From positions 4,580,501 to 4,644,500 of the forward strand of contig NZ_CP117452.1 of NCBI RefSeq assembly GCF_030687895.1: DNA of 64,000 bases, given 5' to 3'. Each line of letters starts with the position of its first letter. The first letter of the stretch is position 1. Positions 34,794 through 44,082 of the stretch are shown here, piece after piece. This DNA comes from Pseudomonas sp. FP198. Lineage in GTDB: Bacteria > Pseudomonadota > Gammaproteobacteria > Pseudomonadales > Pseudomonadaceae. The notes under the pieces are model-generated. The model worked only from the letters and a program-made list of their open reading frames with translations. It ran no database searches and was not told the origin of the DNA. Position numbers and translations under genes: made by a program.

Positions 34794-37700
34794 ATGGATC
34801 AGTCGACTATGGGCGCTTTGTGGCAAACCGATTCGAATAAACCTGTGGTCCCGACTGAACGTATGGAAGAAGCGCCTTTACCCCCAAAAAAACGCCGCGC
34901 ACGGCATGGCTGGCGAGCGTTCTGGTTGTTGTTGCTGATTATCGTCGTGGTGGTCGGCCTTGCCGTGGCCAAGGAGATGCGCACGTCCCGGTTCCAGGCC
35001 CGGGAGATCAGCCAGTACGCCGCGTCCCTGACCTATTCGGTGCAACCGGGGCCCAGCGACGCCATCGTCTACCCTGGCGCGGGTCCGTTCGACCTGCGCT
35101 TGGGCTACAGCTCGCTGGGGGAGTTCCTGCCGCGACTGATCAAGCGCGACTATGTGATCCAGGCCCAGGCCCGTTTCTCGCCAGAGCTGATGGACTATGT
35201 CGATAAAGGCCTGTTCGTGCCCTACGCGGAAAAGATCCAGGCCGGGCTAACCATCACCGATTGCCGCGCCGCGCCGGTGTATCAGTTCAAATACCCGCAA
35301 CAGCTGTACGCCAGTTTCGACGCCATACCGCCGCTCGTGGTGCAGAGCCTGCTGTTTATCGAGAACCGCTTCCTGCTCGATCCCAAGCAGCCGCTGGCTA
35401 ACCCGGCGGTGGACTGGCCGCGTTTCGGCATGGCGGCCTGGTCGCAAGTCGCCAAATTGCTGAGCTTGCCCGGCCAGTCGGCGGGCGGCAGCACATTGGC
35501 GACGCAGTTGGAGAAATACCGGCACTCCCCCGAGGGCCTGACCGTGTCGGGGGCGGAGAAGATCCGCCAGATGATTTCCGCCAGCGTGCGCGCCTACCAG
35601 GCCGGCCCGCAAACCCTCGAGGCCCGCCAGCGGGTCATCCGCGATTATCTCAACAGCGTGCCGCTTTCCGCTGTTCCGGGTCATGGCGAAGTCCATGGCA
35701 TGGCGGAAGGACTGAGGGTCTGGTACGGCGCCGATTTCAACAAGGCCAACGAGCGCCTGTTCAGCACCGCTACCGACCCCGAGAGCCTGGCGCAGAAAGG
35801 CCTGGCCCTGCGGGAAATGCTCTCGTTGATGATCGCCCAGCGGCGGCCTTCCCATTACCTATCGAAGGGCCATGATGAACTCGCTCGCCTGACTGACAGC
35901 CACATCCGGCTGCTGGCGCAGAACGGCGTGATCGATGCGGCCCTGGCCGAAGCCGCCCTGGCGAGCAAAGTCAGTTATCGCGACTGGGTGCAGCAGCCGA
36001 CGATCCAGCCCAACGAGACCAACAAGGGCATCAGCGCCGCCCGCAGTCGTCTCGCCACGCTGCTCAATCGTCCGCTGTACGACCTTGATCGCCTCGACCT
36101 GTCGGCCACCAGCACCTTGCAAAGCGAATTGCAGGCCCAGGCCACCGAGTACCTCAAGCGATTGGCCGACCCGGCGTTCGCCGCCGAGATCGGCCTGATG
36201 GGAGAGCGCCTGCTGACCCCCACCAGCACCACACAGGTGCGCTACAGCTTTACCCTGCTGGAACTGACGCCGGACGGTTCGCGCGTGCGGGTGCAGACCG
36301 ACAGCACCGACCAGCCCTTCGACATCAACGAGGGCAGCAAGCTGGAACTGGGTTCCACCGCCAAGTTGCGGGTGCTGACCACCTACCTGCAGATCATCGC
36401 CGAATTGCACGAGCGCTACGCCCAACAGACCCCGGCGCAACTGAAGAAAACCGAAATCGCCGACCAGGACCGCCTCTCGCGCTGGGCGGTGGACTACCTG
36501 ATCGAAAACACCGACCGCAGCCTGCCGAAAATGCTCGAAGCGGCACTCGACCGCACCTACTCCGCCAGCCCCGGCGAGGCATTTTTCACCGGCGGCGGGC
36601 TGCACACCTTTCACAACTTTCGCAGGGAAGACGACGGTCGCCTGCCGACCATGCGCGATGCCCTGCGCGAATCGATCAACCTGCCGTTCATTCGCCTGAT
36701 GCGCGACCTGGTGCGCTACGCCACCTATGCCGGTCCCAACAACAGCTCCGAACTGCTCAAGGATGACAAGGACCCGCGCCGCCAGGAATACCTGGCCCAG
36801 TTCGCCGATCGCGAAGGCACCTCGTTCCTGCTCAGGTTCTGGAAGAAATACCAGAAAAAGGACACCGCCCAGCGCCTCGAAACCTTCCTCGACGGCATGC
36901 GTCCCACCGCGATCCGCCTCGCCGCCGTGCACCGCTATTTCTTTCCCAACGACAGCCAGGAGAGTTTCAACCGCTTTGTACGCGCCCATCTGAAAAATGC
37001 CAAGAGCGCCGAAAAGCTCACCGAGGAGCGTCTGCAGCGGCTCTACCAGAGCTACGGCCCTGGCGCCTATGACCTGCCGGACCAAGGCTTCATCGCCAAG
37101 GTCCACCCACTGGACCTGTGGTTGGTGGGCTACCTGCTCAACAACCCCGACGCCAAGTTCAGCCAGATCGTCAAGGCCAGCCAGTTCGAGCGTCAGGAGG
37201 TCTACAGCTGGCTGTTCAAGAGCCGGCACAAGAGTGCCCGCGACAGCCGCATCCGCACCATGCTGGAGGTCGAAGCCTTCCTGGATATCCATCAGCGCTG
37301 GCAGCAAGTCGGCTATCCGTTCGACCATCTGGTGCCGTCGCTTGCCACTGCGATCGGCAGCTCCGGCGACCGCCCCGCCGCCCTCGCGGAACTGGTAGGG
37401 ACCATTCTCAACGATGGCATCCGCCAACCGGCGCTGCGTGTCGACAGCCTGCAGTTTGCCGTCGACACGCCCTACGAGACGCGACTGGTCAGCGATCCGG
37501 ACAACGGCAAGCGGGTGATGCCGGTGGAAGTGGCCCGGGCCTTGCGCGGCGCCCTGTCGCAAGTGGTGGACGCCGGCACCGCGAAACGTGTCGCGGGCAG
37601 TTTCAAACTGGCCGACGGCACACCGCTGGCCATGGGCGGCAAGACCGGCACCGGCGACAACCGCATCGAAGCCGTCGGCTCAGGCGGACGGGTGATCAGT

Positions 37701-37916
37701 TCCAAATCGATCAACCGCACCGCCACGTTCGTGTTCTACATCGGCGACAGCCATTTCGGCACCCTGACCGCCTTCGTCCCGGGCGCCTCGGCCCAGAATT
37801 TCAAGTTCACCTCGGCCTTGCCGGTACAGGTGCTCAAGGGCATGGCGCCGTTTCTCTCGGCCTACTTGCAACCGGGCAGCCACACCCAATGTCAGCCATT
37901 GGTGACGAGCCGCTGA
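34794..37916 (+). CDS. Unusual class A PBP-like transglycosylase/transpeptidase
   Basis: The 1040-residue inner-membrane protein has a basic N-terminus (PPKKRRARHGWRAF), one transmembrane helix (LLLLIIVVVVGLAVA), a GT51-type domain (residues ~150-330) and a transpeptidase-like domain (~470-1030). GT51 motifs are recognisable but divergent: IENRFLLDPKQ where EDxxFxxHxG is usual, and GGSTLATQLEKYRHSP for GGSTITQQ. In the second domain GSTAKLR is the likely SxxK nucleophile motif and GKTGTGD the KTG box. It is longer than PBP1a/1b because of extra material between the two domains and late inserts. Three in-frame ATGs lie near the start (34794, 34809, 34863) and none has a good ribosome site. It is probably a peptidoglycan synthase paralogue. 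Confidence 0.85.
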   Translation: MDQSTMGALWQTDSNKPVVPTERMEEAPLPPKKRRARHGWRAFWLLLLIIVVVVGLAVAKEMRTSRFQAREISQYAASLTYSVQPGPSDAIVYPGAGPFDLRLGYSSLGEFLPRLIKRDYVIQAQARFSPELMDYVDKGLFVPYAEKIQAGLTITDCRAAPVYQFKYPQQLYASFDAIPPLVVQSLLFIENRFLLDPKQPLANPAVDWPRFGMAAWSQVAKLLSLPGQSAGGSTLATQLEKYRHSPEGLTVSGAEKIRQMISASVRAYQAGPQTLEARQRVIRDYLNSVPLSAVPGHGEVHGMAEGLRVWYGADFNKANERLFSTATDPESLAQKGLALREMLSLMIAQRRPSHYLSKGHDELARLTDSHIRLLAQNGVIDAALAEAALASKVSYRDWVQQPTIQPNETNKGISAARSRLATLLNRPLYDLDRLDLSATSTLQSELQAQATEYLKRLADPAFAAEIGLMGERLLTPTSTTQVRYSFTLLELTPDGSRVRVQTDSTDQPFDINEGSKLELGSTAKLRVLTTYLQIIAELHERYAQQTPAQLKKTEIADQDRLSRWAVDYLIENTDRSLPKMLEAALDRTYSASPGEAFFTGGGLHTFHNFRREDDGRLPTMRDALRESINLPFIRLMRDLVRYATYAGPNNSSELLKDDKDPRRQEYLAQFADREGTSFLLRFWKKYQKKDTAQRLETFLDGMRPTAIRLAAVHRYFFPNDSQESFNRFVRAHLKNAKSAEKLTEERLQRLYQSYGPGAYDLPDQGFIAKVHPLDLWLVGYLLNNPDAKFSQIVKASQFERQEVYSWLFKSRHKSARDSRIRTMLEVEAFLDIHQRWQQVGYPFDHLVPSLATAIGSSGDRPAALAELVGTILNDGIRQPALRVDSLQFAVDTPYETRLVSDPDNGKRVMPVEVARALRGALSQVVDAGTAKRVAGSFKLADGTPLAMGGKTGTGDNRIEAVGSGGRVISSKSINRTATFVFYIGDSHFGTLTAFVPGASAQNFKFTSALPVQVLKGMAPFLSAYLQPGSHTQCQPLVTSR

Positions 37917-38020
37917 ACAACCGCCTTTCAGCTTCTGATAACCCATCGCGCTCAACGCTGCGCCGTCGGACGAATCCGGCTGCTCGTCGGATTTATAAAA
38001 ATCATGCGTGCATCGTCTAA

Positions 38021-38046
38021 AGATATATCTTAAGTTCTATCTTAAG
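38021..38046 (+). promoter_or_regulatory. Candidate YqjI-type operator: palindrome and TATCTTAAG direct repeat
   Basis: AGATATATCT (38021-38030) is a perfect palindrome. TATCTTAAG occurs at 38026-38034 and again at 38038-38046, 12 bases apart, in an AT-rich island 20-45 bases before the PadR-family start. The position suits an autoregulatory operator. Binding has not been shown. Confidence 0.65.
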
Positions 38047-38065
38047 AATTTCTGAGGACAGACCG

Positions 38066-38635
38066 ATGAGAGACCCGCATTCCCACCCTCACCGCGAACA
38101 CGCCGCCCACGACGGCTTCGACAAACGTGCGGCAAGCCGTGAGCGCGGCGGTCGCGGACCGCGTGTTTTCGCCGCGGGCGACCTGAAACTGCTGTTGTTG
38201 GCGCTGATTGCCGAACAACCCTGCCACGGCTATGACCTGATCCGCCGGATCGAAAGCATGTTCGACGGCGCCTACAGCCCCAGTCCCGGCGTGATCTATC
38301 CGACCCTGACCTTCCTCGAAGAAAGCGAAATGATCAGCGGCGATGCCGATGGCGGAAAAAAACGCTACAGCGTGACCGATGCCGGACGTCTATCCCTTGA
38401 AGACCAGGCCGTGGCGCTGGACGGCGTACGGATGCGCATCGAAGTCAGCAAGCGTTCGCTGCGCGGCCAGGATCGGCCGCCGGAAATCCACGAGGCGGTC
38501 CACAACCTGCGCCATGCCTTGCAGATGCACCATGGTCGCTGGAGCCCGGAAGAGATCCTGCGGGTACGCGACCTGCTCAACGACACCGCCAAAGCCATTG
38601 TCGACGGCCCTCGCCGTCCAACCGTTTCGGAGTAA
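38066..38635 (+). CDS. yqjI: PadR family regulator, YqjI-like
   Basis: This 189-residue PadR regulator has a metal-ligand-rich N-terminal tail (HSHPHREHAAHDG). The winged helix is LKLLLLALIAEQPCHGYDLIRRIESMFDGAYSPSPGVIYPTLTFLEE, and a C-terminal dimerisation helix follows. E. coli YqjI is a nickel/iron-responsive PadR repressor with a His-rich tail that controls the adjacent ferric reductase gene yqjH. The same gene order here (the next gene starts 4 bases after this stop) makes the analogy strong. An AT-rich palindrome with direct repeats lies just upstream. Confidence 0.88.
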   Translation: MRDPHSHPHREHAAHDGFDKRAASRERGGRGPRVFAAGDLKLLLLALIAEQPCHGYDLIRRIESMFDGAYSPSPGVIYPTLTFLEESEMISGDADGGKKRYSVTDAGRLSLEDQAVALDGVRMRIEVSKRSLRGQDRPPEIHEAVHNLRHALQMHHGRWSPEEILRVRDLLNDTAKAIVDGPRRPTVSE

Positions 38636-38639
38636 CAGC

Positions 38640-39425
38640 ATGACTGAAGTCGATCCAGACACCATCCACCGCGTCAGCCACGAAATCAAACGCCGCCGCC
38701 TGCAAGTGCTGCGGGTGCAAGACCTGACACCACGCATGCGCCGCATCACCGTCGGCGGGCCGGAACTGGCCGGGTTCGTCAGCCTGGGCACGGACGATCA
38801 CGTGAAGTTGCTGTTTCCGCAGAACGCCGAGGAACACGCCGCCCTGGAAAACTTCAACCCCGGCGCCGGCAAGGCCCAGGGCCCGATGCCCGAGATGCGC
38901 GACTACACCCCGCGCCGCTACGATCTGGACGCCCTGGAGCTGGAGATCGATTTCGTCCTCCACGGCGACGGCCCTGCTTCAACCTGGGCGGCCCAGGCGG
39001 CGCCCGGGCAATACCTGAACATCGCCGGGCCACGGGGCTCGATGATCGTGCCGGATATTTTCGACAGCTACTTGCTGATCGGCGACGAAACCGCCCTGCC
39101 CGCCATCGCCCGACGTCTCGAAGGCCTGGCACCCAACCGGCGGGCACTGGTGGTGGTGGAAGTGGAAAACGGTGCCGAACAGCAGATCCTTCACAGCCCG
39201 GCCCAGGTGCAGGTGATCTGGGTACTGCGCGAAGGCCACCGCGACAGCCTGCTTCGCACCGTCCTGCAGTTGGAAATGCCCGGTGGCAAGCTGTACGCCT
39301 GGGTCGCGACCGAGAGCAAAGTGTCGCGGCAGATTCGCAAAGTGTTGCTGGAGGAGAAAGGGCTGGACCAGGATTTCATCAAGGCGGTGGGGTATTGGAA
39401 GCTTGATGACAATGAGGAAGATTGA
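38640..39425 (+). CDS. yqjH: Siderophore-interacting protein (YqjH-like ferric reductase)
   Basis: This 261-residue cytosolic flavoprotein of the SIP family reduces ferric siderophores. The FAD-binding half carries RVQDLTPRMRRITVGGPELAGF and MRDYTPRRYD, whose RxYT-like motif binds FAD. The NAD(P)H half carries GDETALPAIARRLEGL and ends in the conserved FIKAVGYWKLDDNEED, typical of SIP proteins. The start ATG has GGAG about 9 bases upstream and lies 4 bases after the PadR-family stop codon, so the two are one operon. Iron or nickel control through the PadR protein is likely. Confidence 0.93.
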   Translation: MTEVDPDTIHRVSHEIKRRRLQVLRVQDLTPRMRRITVGGPELAGFVSLGTDDHVKLLFPQNAEEHAALENFNPGAGKAQGPMPEMRDYTPRRYDLDALELEIDFVLHGDGPASTWAAQAAPGQYLNIAGPRGSMIVPDIFDSYLLIGDETALPAIARRLEGLAPNRRALVVVEVENGAEQQILHSPAQVQVIWVLREGHRDSLLRTVLQLEMPGGKLYAWVATESKVSRQIRKVLLEEKGLDQDFIKAVGYWKLDDNEED

Positions 39426-39475
39426 GGGTCTGGCGGTGCTGAAGTAACCTTCCTCCACTGACTGAACACAACCTC

Positions 39476-39607
39476 TGTGGCGAGGGGATTTATCCCCGCT
39501 GGGGTGCGAAGCGGCCCTAGAACCTAACAACCCGCTTGATCAGATAGATTGAATGATTGATTCGGGGGGCGGCTTCGCAGCCCAACGGGGATAAATCCCC
39601 TCGCCAC
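39476..39607. repeat. REP-B inverted pair
   Basis: A forward unit begins at 39476 and an inverted unit ends at 39607, between the SIP gene and the small membrane protein gene. Confidence 0.9.
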
Positions 39608-39653
39608 GGTTAAAACTTCTCGCAGCCCTTTTCGACAATAACCGGATACCCCC

Positions 39654-40121
39654 ATGCTTTTCCTGGTCGCCTACATTGGCAGCGTCGTGCTGATCAACTT
39701 CGCGTTCTCCGCCGCGCCGCACCTGGACATCATCTGGTCAGCCTGGGGCGGCCTGGTGTTCGTCCTGCGCGACATGGTGCAGACCCGCTTCGGTCATGGC
39801 GCCATCGCGGCGATGCTGGTGGCGCTGGTGCTGTCCTACGTCACCTCCGACCCAACCATCGCGCTGGCCAGCGCCACGGCATTCGCGGTGTCCGAATGCA
39901 TCGACTGGCTGGTGTTCACCATCACCCGGCGCCCGTTGCACGACCGGTTGTGGATCAGCTCGGCCCTGAGCATTCCGCTGGATACCTTCATCTTTTTCGG
40001 CCTGATCGACGCCCTCACTCCAGGCGTGGTCATCACCGCGCTGCTGTCGAAATTCGCCGGGGTCACGGCCGTCTGGCTGATCATGGCCTGGCGTCTGCGC
40101 AAACAGGCCGTCGCCGGCTGA
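39654..40121 (+). CDS. Small VUT/YhhQ-type membrane protein
   Basis: The 155-residue protein has about five membrane helices. The pattern LVFVLRDMVQTRFGHGA, ending helix 2, and the acidic SECIDWLVFTITRRPLHDRLW resemble the RDxxQ and ExxD motifs of the VUT (YhhQ) family, whose founder imports queuosine precursors. It is shorter than YhhQ (about 220 residues), so it may be a reduced relative with another vitamin-like substrate. It lies directly upstream of purT in the same direction with a 90-base gap. I looked for a preQ1 riboswitch in the 46-base leader and saw none. Confidence 0.72.
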   Translation: MLFLVAYIGSVVLINFAFSAAPHLDIIWSAWGGLVFVLRDMVQTRFGHGAIAAMLVALVLSYVTSDPTIALASATAFAVSECIDWLVFTITRRPLHDRLWISSALSIPLDTFIFFGLIDALTPGVVITALLSKFAGVTAVWLIMAWRLRKQAVAG

Positions 40122-40211
40122 CGCGGTTCATGTAAAATGCCGCGCTTTCTCCCCATGGGAAGCTCGCCCGGCGCGCGCCCCGATGATCCGCTCCTGTTTG
40201 AGGACCTTCAG

Positions 40212-41393
40212 ATGACCCGTATCGGAACCCCATTGTCGCCCACCGCGACCCGCGTTTTGTTGTGTGGCAGCGGTGAGCTGGGCAAGGAAGTGGTAATCGA
40301 ACTGCAACGCCTGGGCGTTGAAGTGATTGCCGTGGATCGCTACGCCAACGCGCCGGCCATGCAAGTGGCCCACCGCAGCCACGTGATCAACATGCTCGAC
40401 GGCGCAGCCCTGCGCGCGGTGATCGAGGCCGAGAAGCCGCACTACATCGTGCCGGAAATCGAGGCCATCGCCACCGCGACCCTGGTGGAACTGGAAGCCG
40501 AAGGCTTCACCGTGATCCCTACCGCCCGCGCCGCGCAACTGACCATGAACCGCGAAGGCATCCGCCGCCTGGCCGCCGAAGAGCTGGGCCTGCCGACCTC
40601 GCCGTACTTCTTCGCCGACACCGTGGAAGACTATCGCAAGGCCGTCGAGACCCTGGGTTTCCCTTGCGTGGTCAAGCCGGTGATGAGTTCCTCGGGCAAG
40701 GGCCAGAGCCTGCTGCGCAGTGCCGATGACGTGCAGAAAGCCTGGGACTACGCCCAGGAAGGCGGCCGCGCCGGCAAGGGCCGGGTGATCATCGAAGGCT
40801 TCATCGACTTCGACTACGAAATCACCCTGCTTACCGTGCGCCACGTCGGCGGCACCACGTTCTGCGCGCCGGTCGGCCACCGTCAGGAAAAGGGCGATTA
40901 CCAGGAATCCTGGCAGCCACAGGCCATGAGCCCGGTGGCCCTGGCCGAATCCGAGCGCGTCGCCAAGGCAGTGACCGAGGCCTTGGGTGGTCGTGGCCTG
41001 TTTGGCGTCGAACTGTTCATCAAGGGTGACCAGGTGTGGTTCAGCGAAGTTTCGCCGCGCCCGCACGACACCGGCCTGGTGACGCTGATCTCCCAGGACC
41101 TGTCGCAATTCGCCCTGCACGCCCGCGCCATTCTGGGCCTGCCGATTCCGCTGATCCGCCAGTTCGGCCCATCGGCTTCGGCGGTGATTCTGGTGGAAGG
41201 CCAGTCGACGCAGACCGCCTTCGCCAACCTCGGCGCCGCCCTGAGCGAACCGGACACCGCCCTGCGCCTGTTCGGCAAGCCGGAAGTCAACGGCCAGCGC
41301 CGCCTGGGCGTGGCCCTGGCCCGCGACGAATCCATCGAAGCCGCCCGCGCCAAGGCAACCCGTGCTTCGCAGGCGGTCGAGATCGAACTCTAA
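40212..41393 (+). CDS. purT: Formate-dependent phosphoribosylglycinamide formyltransferase (PurT)
   Basis: This 393-residue ATP-grasp enzyme makes formyl-GAR from GAR, formate and ATP, an alternative to PurN in purine synthesis. It begins [44 protein letters not shown]. It then shows the ATP-grasp segments [32 protein letters not shown] and [30 protein letters not shown]. The length equals that of E. coli PurT. The start is the ATG with GAGGA 7 bases upstream. A bidirectional terminator and a REP-B pair separate it from the convergent gcd gene. Confidence 0.97.
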   Translation: MTRIGTPLSPTATRVLLCGSGELGKEVVIELQRLGVEVIAVDRYANAPAMQVAHRSHVINMLDGAALRAVIEAEKPHYIVPEIEAIATATLVELEAEGFTVIPTARAAQLTMNREGIRRLAAEELGLPTSPYFFADTVEDYRKAVETLGFPCVVKPVMSSSGKGQSLLRSADDVQKAWDYAQEGGRAGKGRVIIEGFIDFDYEITLLTVRHVGGTTFCAPVGHRQEKGDYQESWQPQAMSPVALAESERVAKAVTEALGGRGLFGVELFIKGDQVWFSEVSPRPHDTGLVTLISQDLSQFALHARAILGLPIPLIRQFGPSASAVILVEGQSTQTAFANLGAALSEPDTALRLFGKPEVNGQRRLGVALARDESIEAARAKATRASQAVEIEL

Positions 41394-41436
41394 AACCCCA
41401 AGGCTAAGCACAATCCTTGTGGCTAGAGGACTCATC

Positions 41437-41571
41437 TGTGGCGAGGGGATTTATCCCCGCTGGGCTGCGCAGCGGCCCTAAAACCAGACAACTCGTTGGA
41501 TCAGACAGATTGGGGTAACTGTTCTGAGGGGGCTGCTTCGCAGCCCAGCGGGGATAAATCCCCTCGCCACA
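41437..41571. repeat. REP-B inverted pair between convergent genes
   Basis: A forward unit begins at 41437 and an inverted unit ends at 41571. A decayed partial unit (CTTGTGGCTAGAGGA) precedes it at about 41416. Confidence 0.9.
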
Positions 41572-41615
41572 AAAGCGTGTTGTGTACACAAAGGCCAGTG
41601 TGAAATCGAAGTATT

Positions 41616-41651
41616 AAAAAAGGCGACACCCGCAAGGGTGTCGCCTTTTTC
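41616..41651. terminator. Bidirectional terminator between purT and gcd
   Basis: AAAAAGGCGACACC pairs with GGTGTCGCCTTTTT around a short loop, with A and T tracts on both sides. It serves gcd from the right and could also stop purT transcripts. Confidence 0.94.
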
Positions 41652-41667
41652 TTGAGCGCGGTTCTGC

Positions 41668-44082
41668 TTAATCCGGCAGCTTGTAGGCGATTACATAATC
41701 GCCCTGCTTGGTCCCCAGCGAGCCATGGCCGCCGGCTACGACCAGCACGTATTGCTTGCCGTCCTTGCCGGTGTAGGTCATCGGCGTGGTCTGGGCGCCG
41801 GCGGGCAGGCGGCCTTCCCACAGCTGCTTGCCGTTCTTCACGTCATAGGCGCGCAGGTACTGGTCAAGCGTGCCGCTCAGGAACGCCAGGCCACTGGCGG
41901 TGGTGAATGTGCCGCCCAGGCTCGGAACGCCCATGCTCAGCGGGATCGGAACCGGCGAGCTGTCGCGCACGGTGCCGTTCTTGTGCTTCCACAGGGTCTT
42001 GTTGTTGGTCAGGTCGACGGCCGCCACATAACCCCAGGCCGGCGCCTGGCAAGGCAGGCCCATTGGCGAAAGCAGCGCCTCGAGGATCACGCCGTACGGC
42101 GCGCCCTTGTTCGGCTGCACGCCTTCGGTTTCGCTCTTGCGACCCGGGCCACCGGCCACTTCCGCCGCCGGCACCAGTTTCGACTTGAACGCCATGTAGC
42201 TCGGGTTGACGAAAGCGATCTGGCGCACCGGATCCACCGAGATACCGCCCCAGTCGAACACACCGAAGTTGCCTGGATAGACGATCGAGCCCTGCAATGA
42301 CGGCGGTGTGAACATGCCCTCGTAGCGCAGCGACTTGAAGTCGATCCGGCACAACATCTGGTCAAACGGCGTCACGCCCCACATGTCGCGTTCCTGGAGG
42401 ACCGGCGGCACGAAGTTCAGGTCGGACATCGGTTGGGTCGGCGAAGTGAAGTCGCCTTCCACCGCGCCTTGCGGTACCGGGATCTCCTTGATCGGCACGA
42501 TCGGCTGGCCGTTGCTGCGGTCCAGCACGTAGATGCTGCCCTGCTTGGTCGAAGCCAGCACGGCCGGTTTCACGCCGTCAGCAGTCTTGAGGTCCATCAG
42601 GGTCGGCTGGCCGCCGACGTCCATGTCCCACAGGTCGTGGTGGGTGAACTGGAAGTACCAGCGCACCTTGCCGGTGGCGATGTCCAGTGCAGTCAGGCCG
42701 GCAGCGTATTTTTCCGACTCGGGCGTGCGGAAACCACCGAACTGGTCGGGCGTCTGGTTGCCCATCGGCAGGTAGAGCATGCCGAGTTTTTCGTCGACGC
42801 TGAACATTGACCACATGTTTGGCGAGTTGCGCGTGTAGGTCTGGCCTTCGGCAATCGGCGTGGTGTCGTCCGGGTTGCCGCTGTCCCAGTTCCATACCAG
42901 CTTGCCGGTGTGCACGTCGTAGGCACGGATGACACCGCTCGGCTCGTCGGTGGAAACGTTATCGGTAACGTGGCCGCCGATCACGACCAGGTTCTGGGTG
43001 ACCGCCGGTGGCGAGGTGGAGTAGTAACCGCCGGCGGTGAAACCACCGATGTTGGCGGTCAGGTCGACCTGGCCCTTGTCGCCGAAGTCTTCGCACATCT
43101 TGCCGGTATCGGCGTTGAGGGCGATCAGGCGAGTGTCGGCGGTTGGCAGGAAGATCCGCCGTGGGCACACGGTGCTGGCCGGCGTGGTGCTGGCGGCGCC
43201 GGTCGGGCTCTGCTCGGCCGAGGCGTACACGGCGTCATCGTGATAGCTCACGCCGCGGCAGGTCATGTGGGCCCAACCCTTGAAGTTTTCCGCATTCTGC
43301 GTGGAAAGCTTCGGATCGAAACGCCAGATTTCCTTGCCGGTTTCTGGCTCCAGCGCAATCACCTGGCTGTGCGGCGTGCACACGTAGAGCATGCCGTTGG
43401 CCTTGAGCGGGGTGTTTTCAGCGGTGGTCTCGCCCGGGTCGTTCGGCCCTGGCAGGTCACCGGTGCGGAACGTCCAGGCTTCCTTCAACTGGCTGACGTT
43501 CTGCGGGGTGATCTGCGCCAGCGGCGAATAACGGTCGCCATGGGCGCTGCGGCCGTAGGAATTCCAGTCCCCGTCCGGCATCGCCGGTGCGGTGTTGGCC
43601 ATGCCCGGCACGCTGTCGCGGTCCAGTTGGCCCTTGATTTCACCCGGGTTGGTGAACTGGCTGGCGAGCGCGGCGATACCAGCGATGATTACCGCGGCGC
43701 CCAATGCGCGGGTGCCCATCGGCGACGCATCGGCAGTCAGCAACGGGCGGCGGAACCATGGCAGCAGCATGACGATGCCCAGGGCGAACAGCATCGCCAG
43801 GCGCGGCACCAGTTGCCACCAGTCCAGGCCCACTTCCCACAGGGCCCACACGGTACTGGCGAACAGCACCAGCGCGTACAACCCCAACGCCGCACGGCGA
43901 GCCAGGATCAGCAGGACGCCGGTCAGCGCCAGGCCGATACCGGCCAGCAGGTAATACAGCGAGCCGCCGAGCGTGCTCAGCTTGATTCCCCCGGCCAACA
44001 GGGCCAGGCCCATCAATAGAAGCAGAATGCCGAGCAGGCTCGGTAGCAGACGGCTTCGACTCAAAGCACCCTCAGTGCTCAT
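41668..44082 (-). CDS. gcd: Quinoprotein (PQQ) glucose dehydrogenase, membrane-bound
   Basis: This 804-residue inner-membrane enzyme oxidises glucose to gluconolactone in the periplasm and passes electrons to ubiquinone. The N-terminal ~140 residues form five membrane helices. A PQQ beta-propeller follows from residue ~160, with NTPLKANGMLYVCTPHSQVIALE, WAHMTCRGVSYHDDAVYA, CPRRIFLPTADTRLIALNADTGKMCEDFG and repeated W-motif sequences such as ALDIATGKVRWYFQFTHHDLWD. The length matches Gcd. It is monocistronic, with a terminator after it. In pseudomonads this enzyme starts the gluconate route and underlies mineral phosphate solubilisation; the cofactor is made elsewhere. Confidence 0.97.
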   Translation of the reverse strand: MSTEGALSRSRLLPSLLGILLLLMGLALLAGGIKLSTLGGSLYYLLAGIGLALTGVLLILARRAALGLYALVLFASTVWALWEVGLDWWQLVPRLAMLFALGIVMLLPWFRRPLLTADASPMGTRALGAAVIIAGIAALASQFTNPGEIKGQLDRDSVPGMANTAPAMPDGDWNSYGRSAHGDRYSPLAQITPQNVSQLKEAWTFRTGDLPGPNDPGETTAENTPLKANGMLYVCTPHSQVIALEPETGKEIWRFDPKLSTQNAENFKGWAHMTCRGVSYHDDAVYASAEQSPTGAASTTPASTVCPRRIFLPTADTRLIALNADTGKMCEDFGDKGQVDLTANIGGFTAGGYYSTSPPAVTQNLVVIGGHVTDNVSTDEPSGVIRAYDVHTGKLVWNWDSGNPDDTTPIAEGQTYTRNSPNMWSMFSVDEKLGMLYLPMGNQTPDQFGGFRTPESEKYAAGLTALDIATGKVRWYFQFTHHDLWDMDVGGQPTLMDLKTADGVKPAVLASTKQGSIYVLDRSNGQPIVPIKEIPVPQGAVEGDFTSPTQPMSDLNFVPPVLQERDMWGVTPFDQMLCRIDFKSLRYEGMFTPPSLQGSIVYPGNFGVFDWGGISVDPVRQIAFVNPSYMAFKSKLVPAAEVAGGPGRKSETEGVQPNKGAPYGVILEALLSPMGLPCQAPAWGYVAAVDLTNNKTLWKHKNGTVRDSSPVPIPLSMGVPSLGGTFTTASGLAFLSGTLDQYLRAYDVKNGKQLWEGRLPAGAQTTPMTYTGKDGKQYVLVVAGGHGSLGTKQGDYVIAYKLPD

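Noticed and set aside
39608-39653. Possible preQ1 riboswitch before the VUT-like gene
   Set aside because: The 46-base gap is AT-poor and lacks the class I stem and A-rich tail; no pseudoknot could be drawn.
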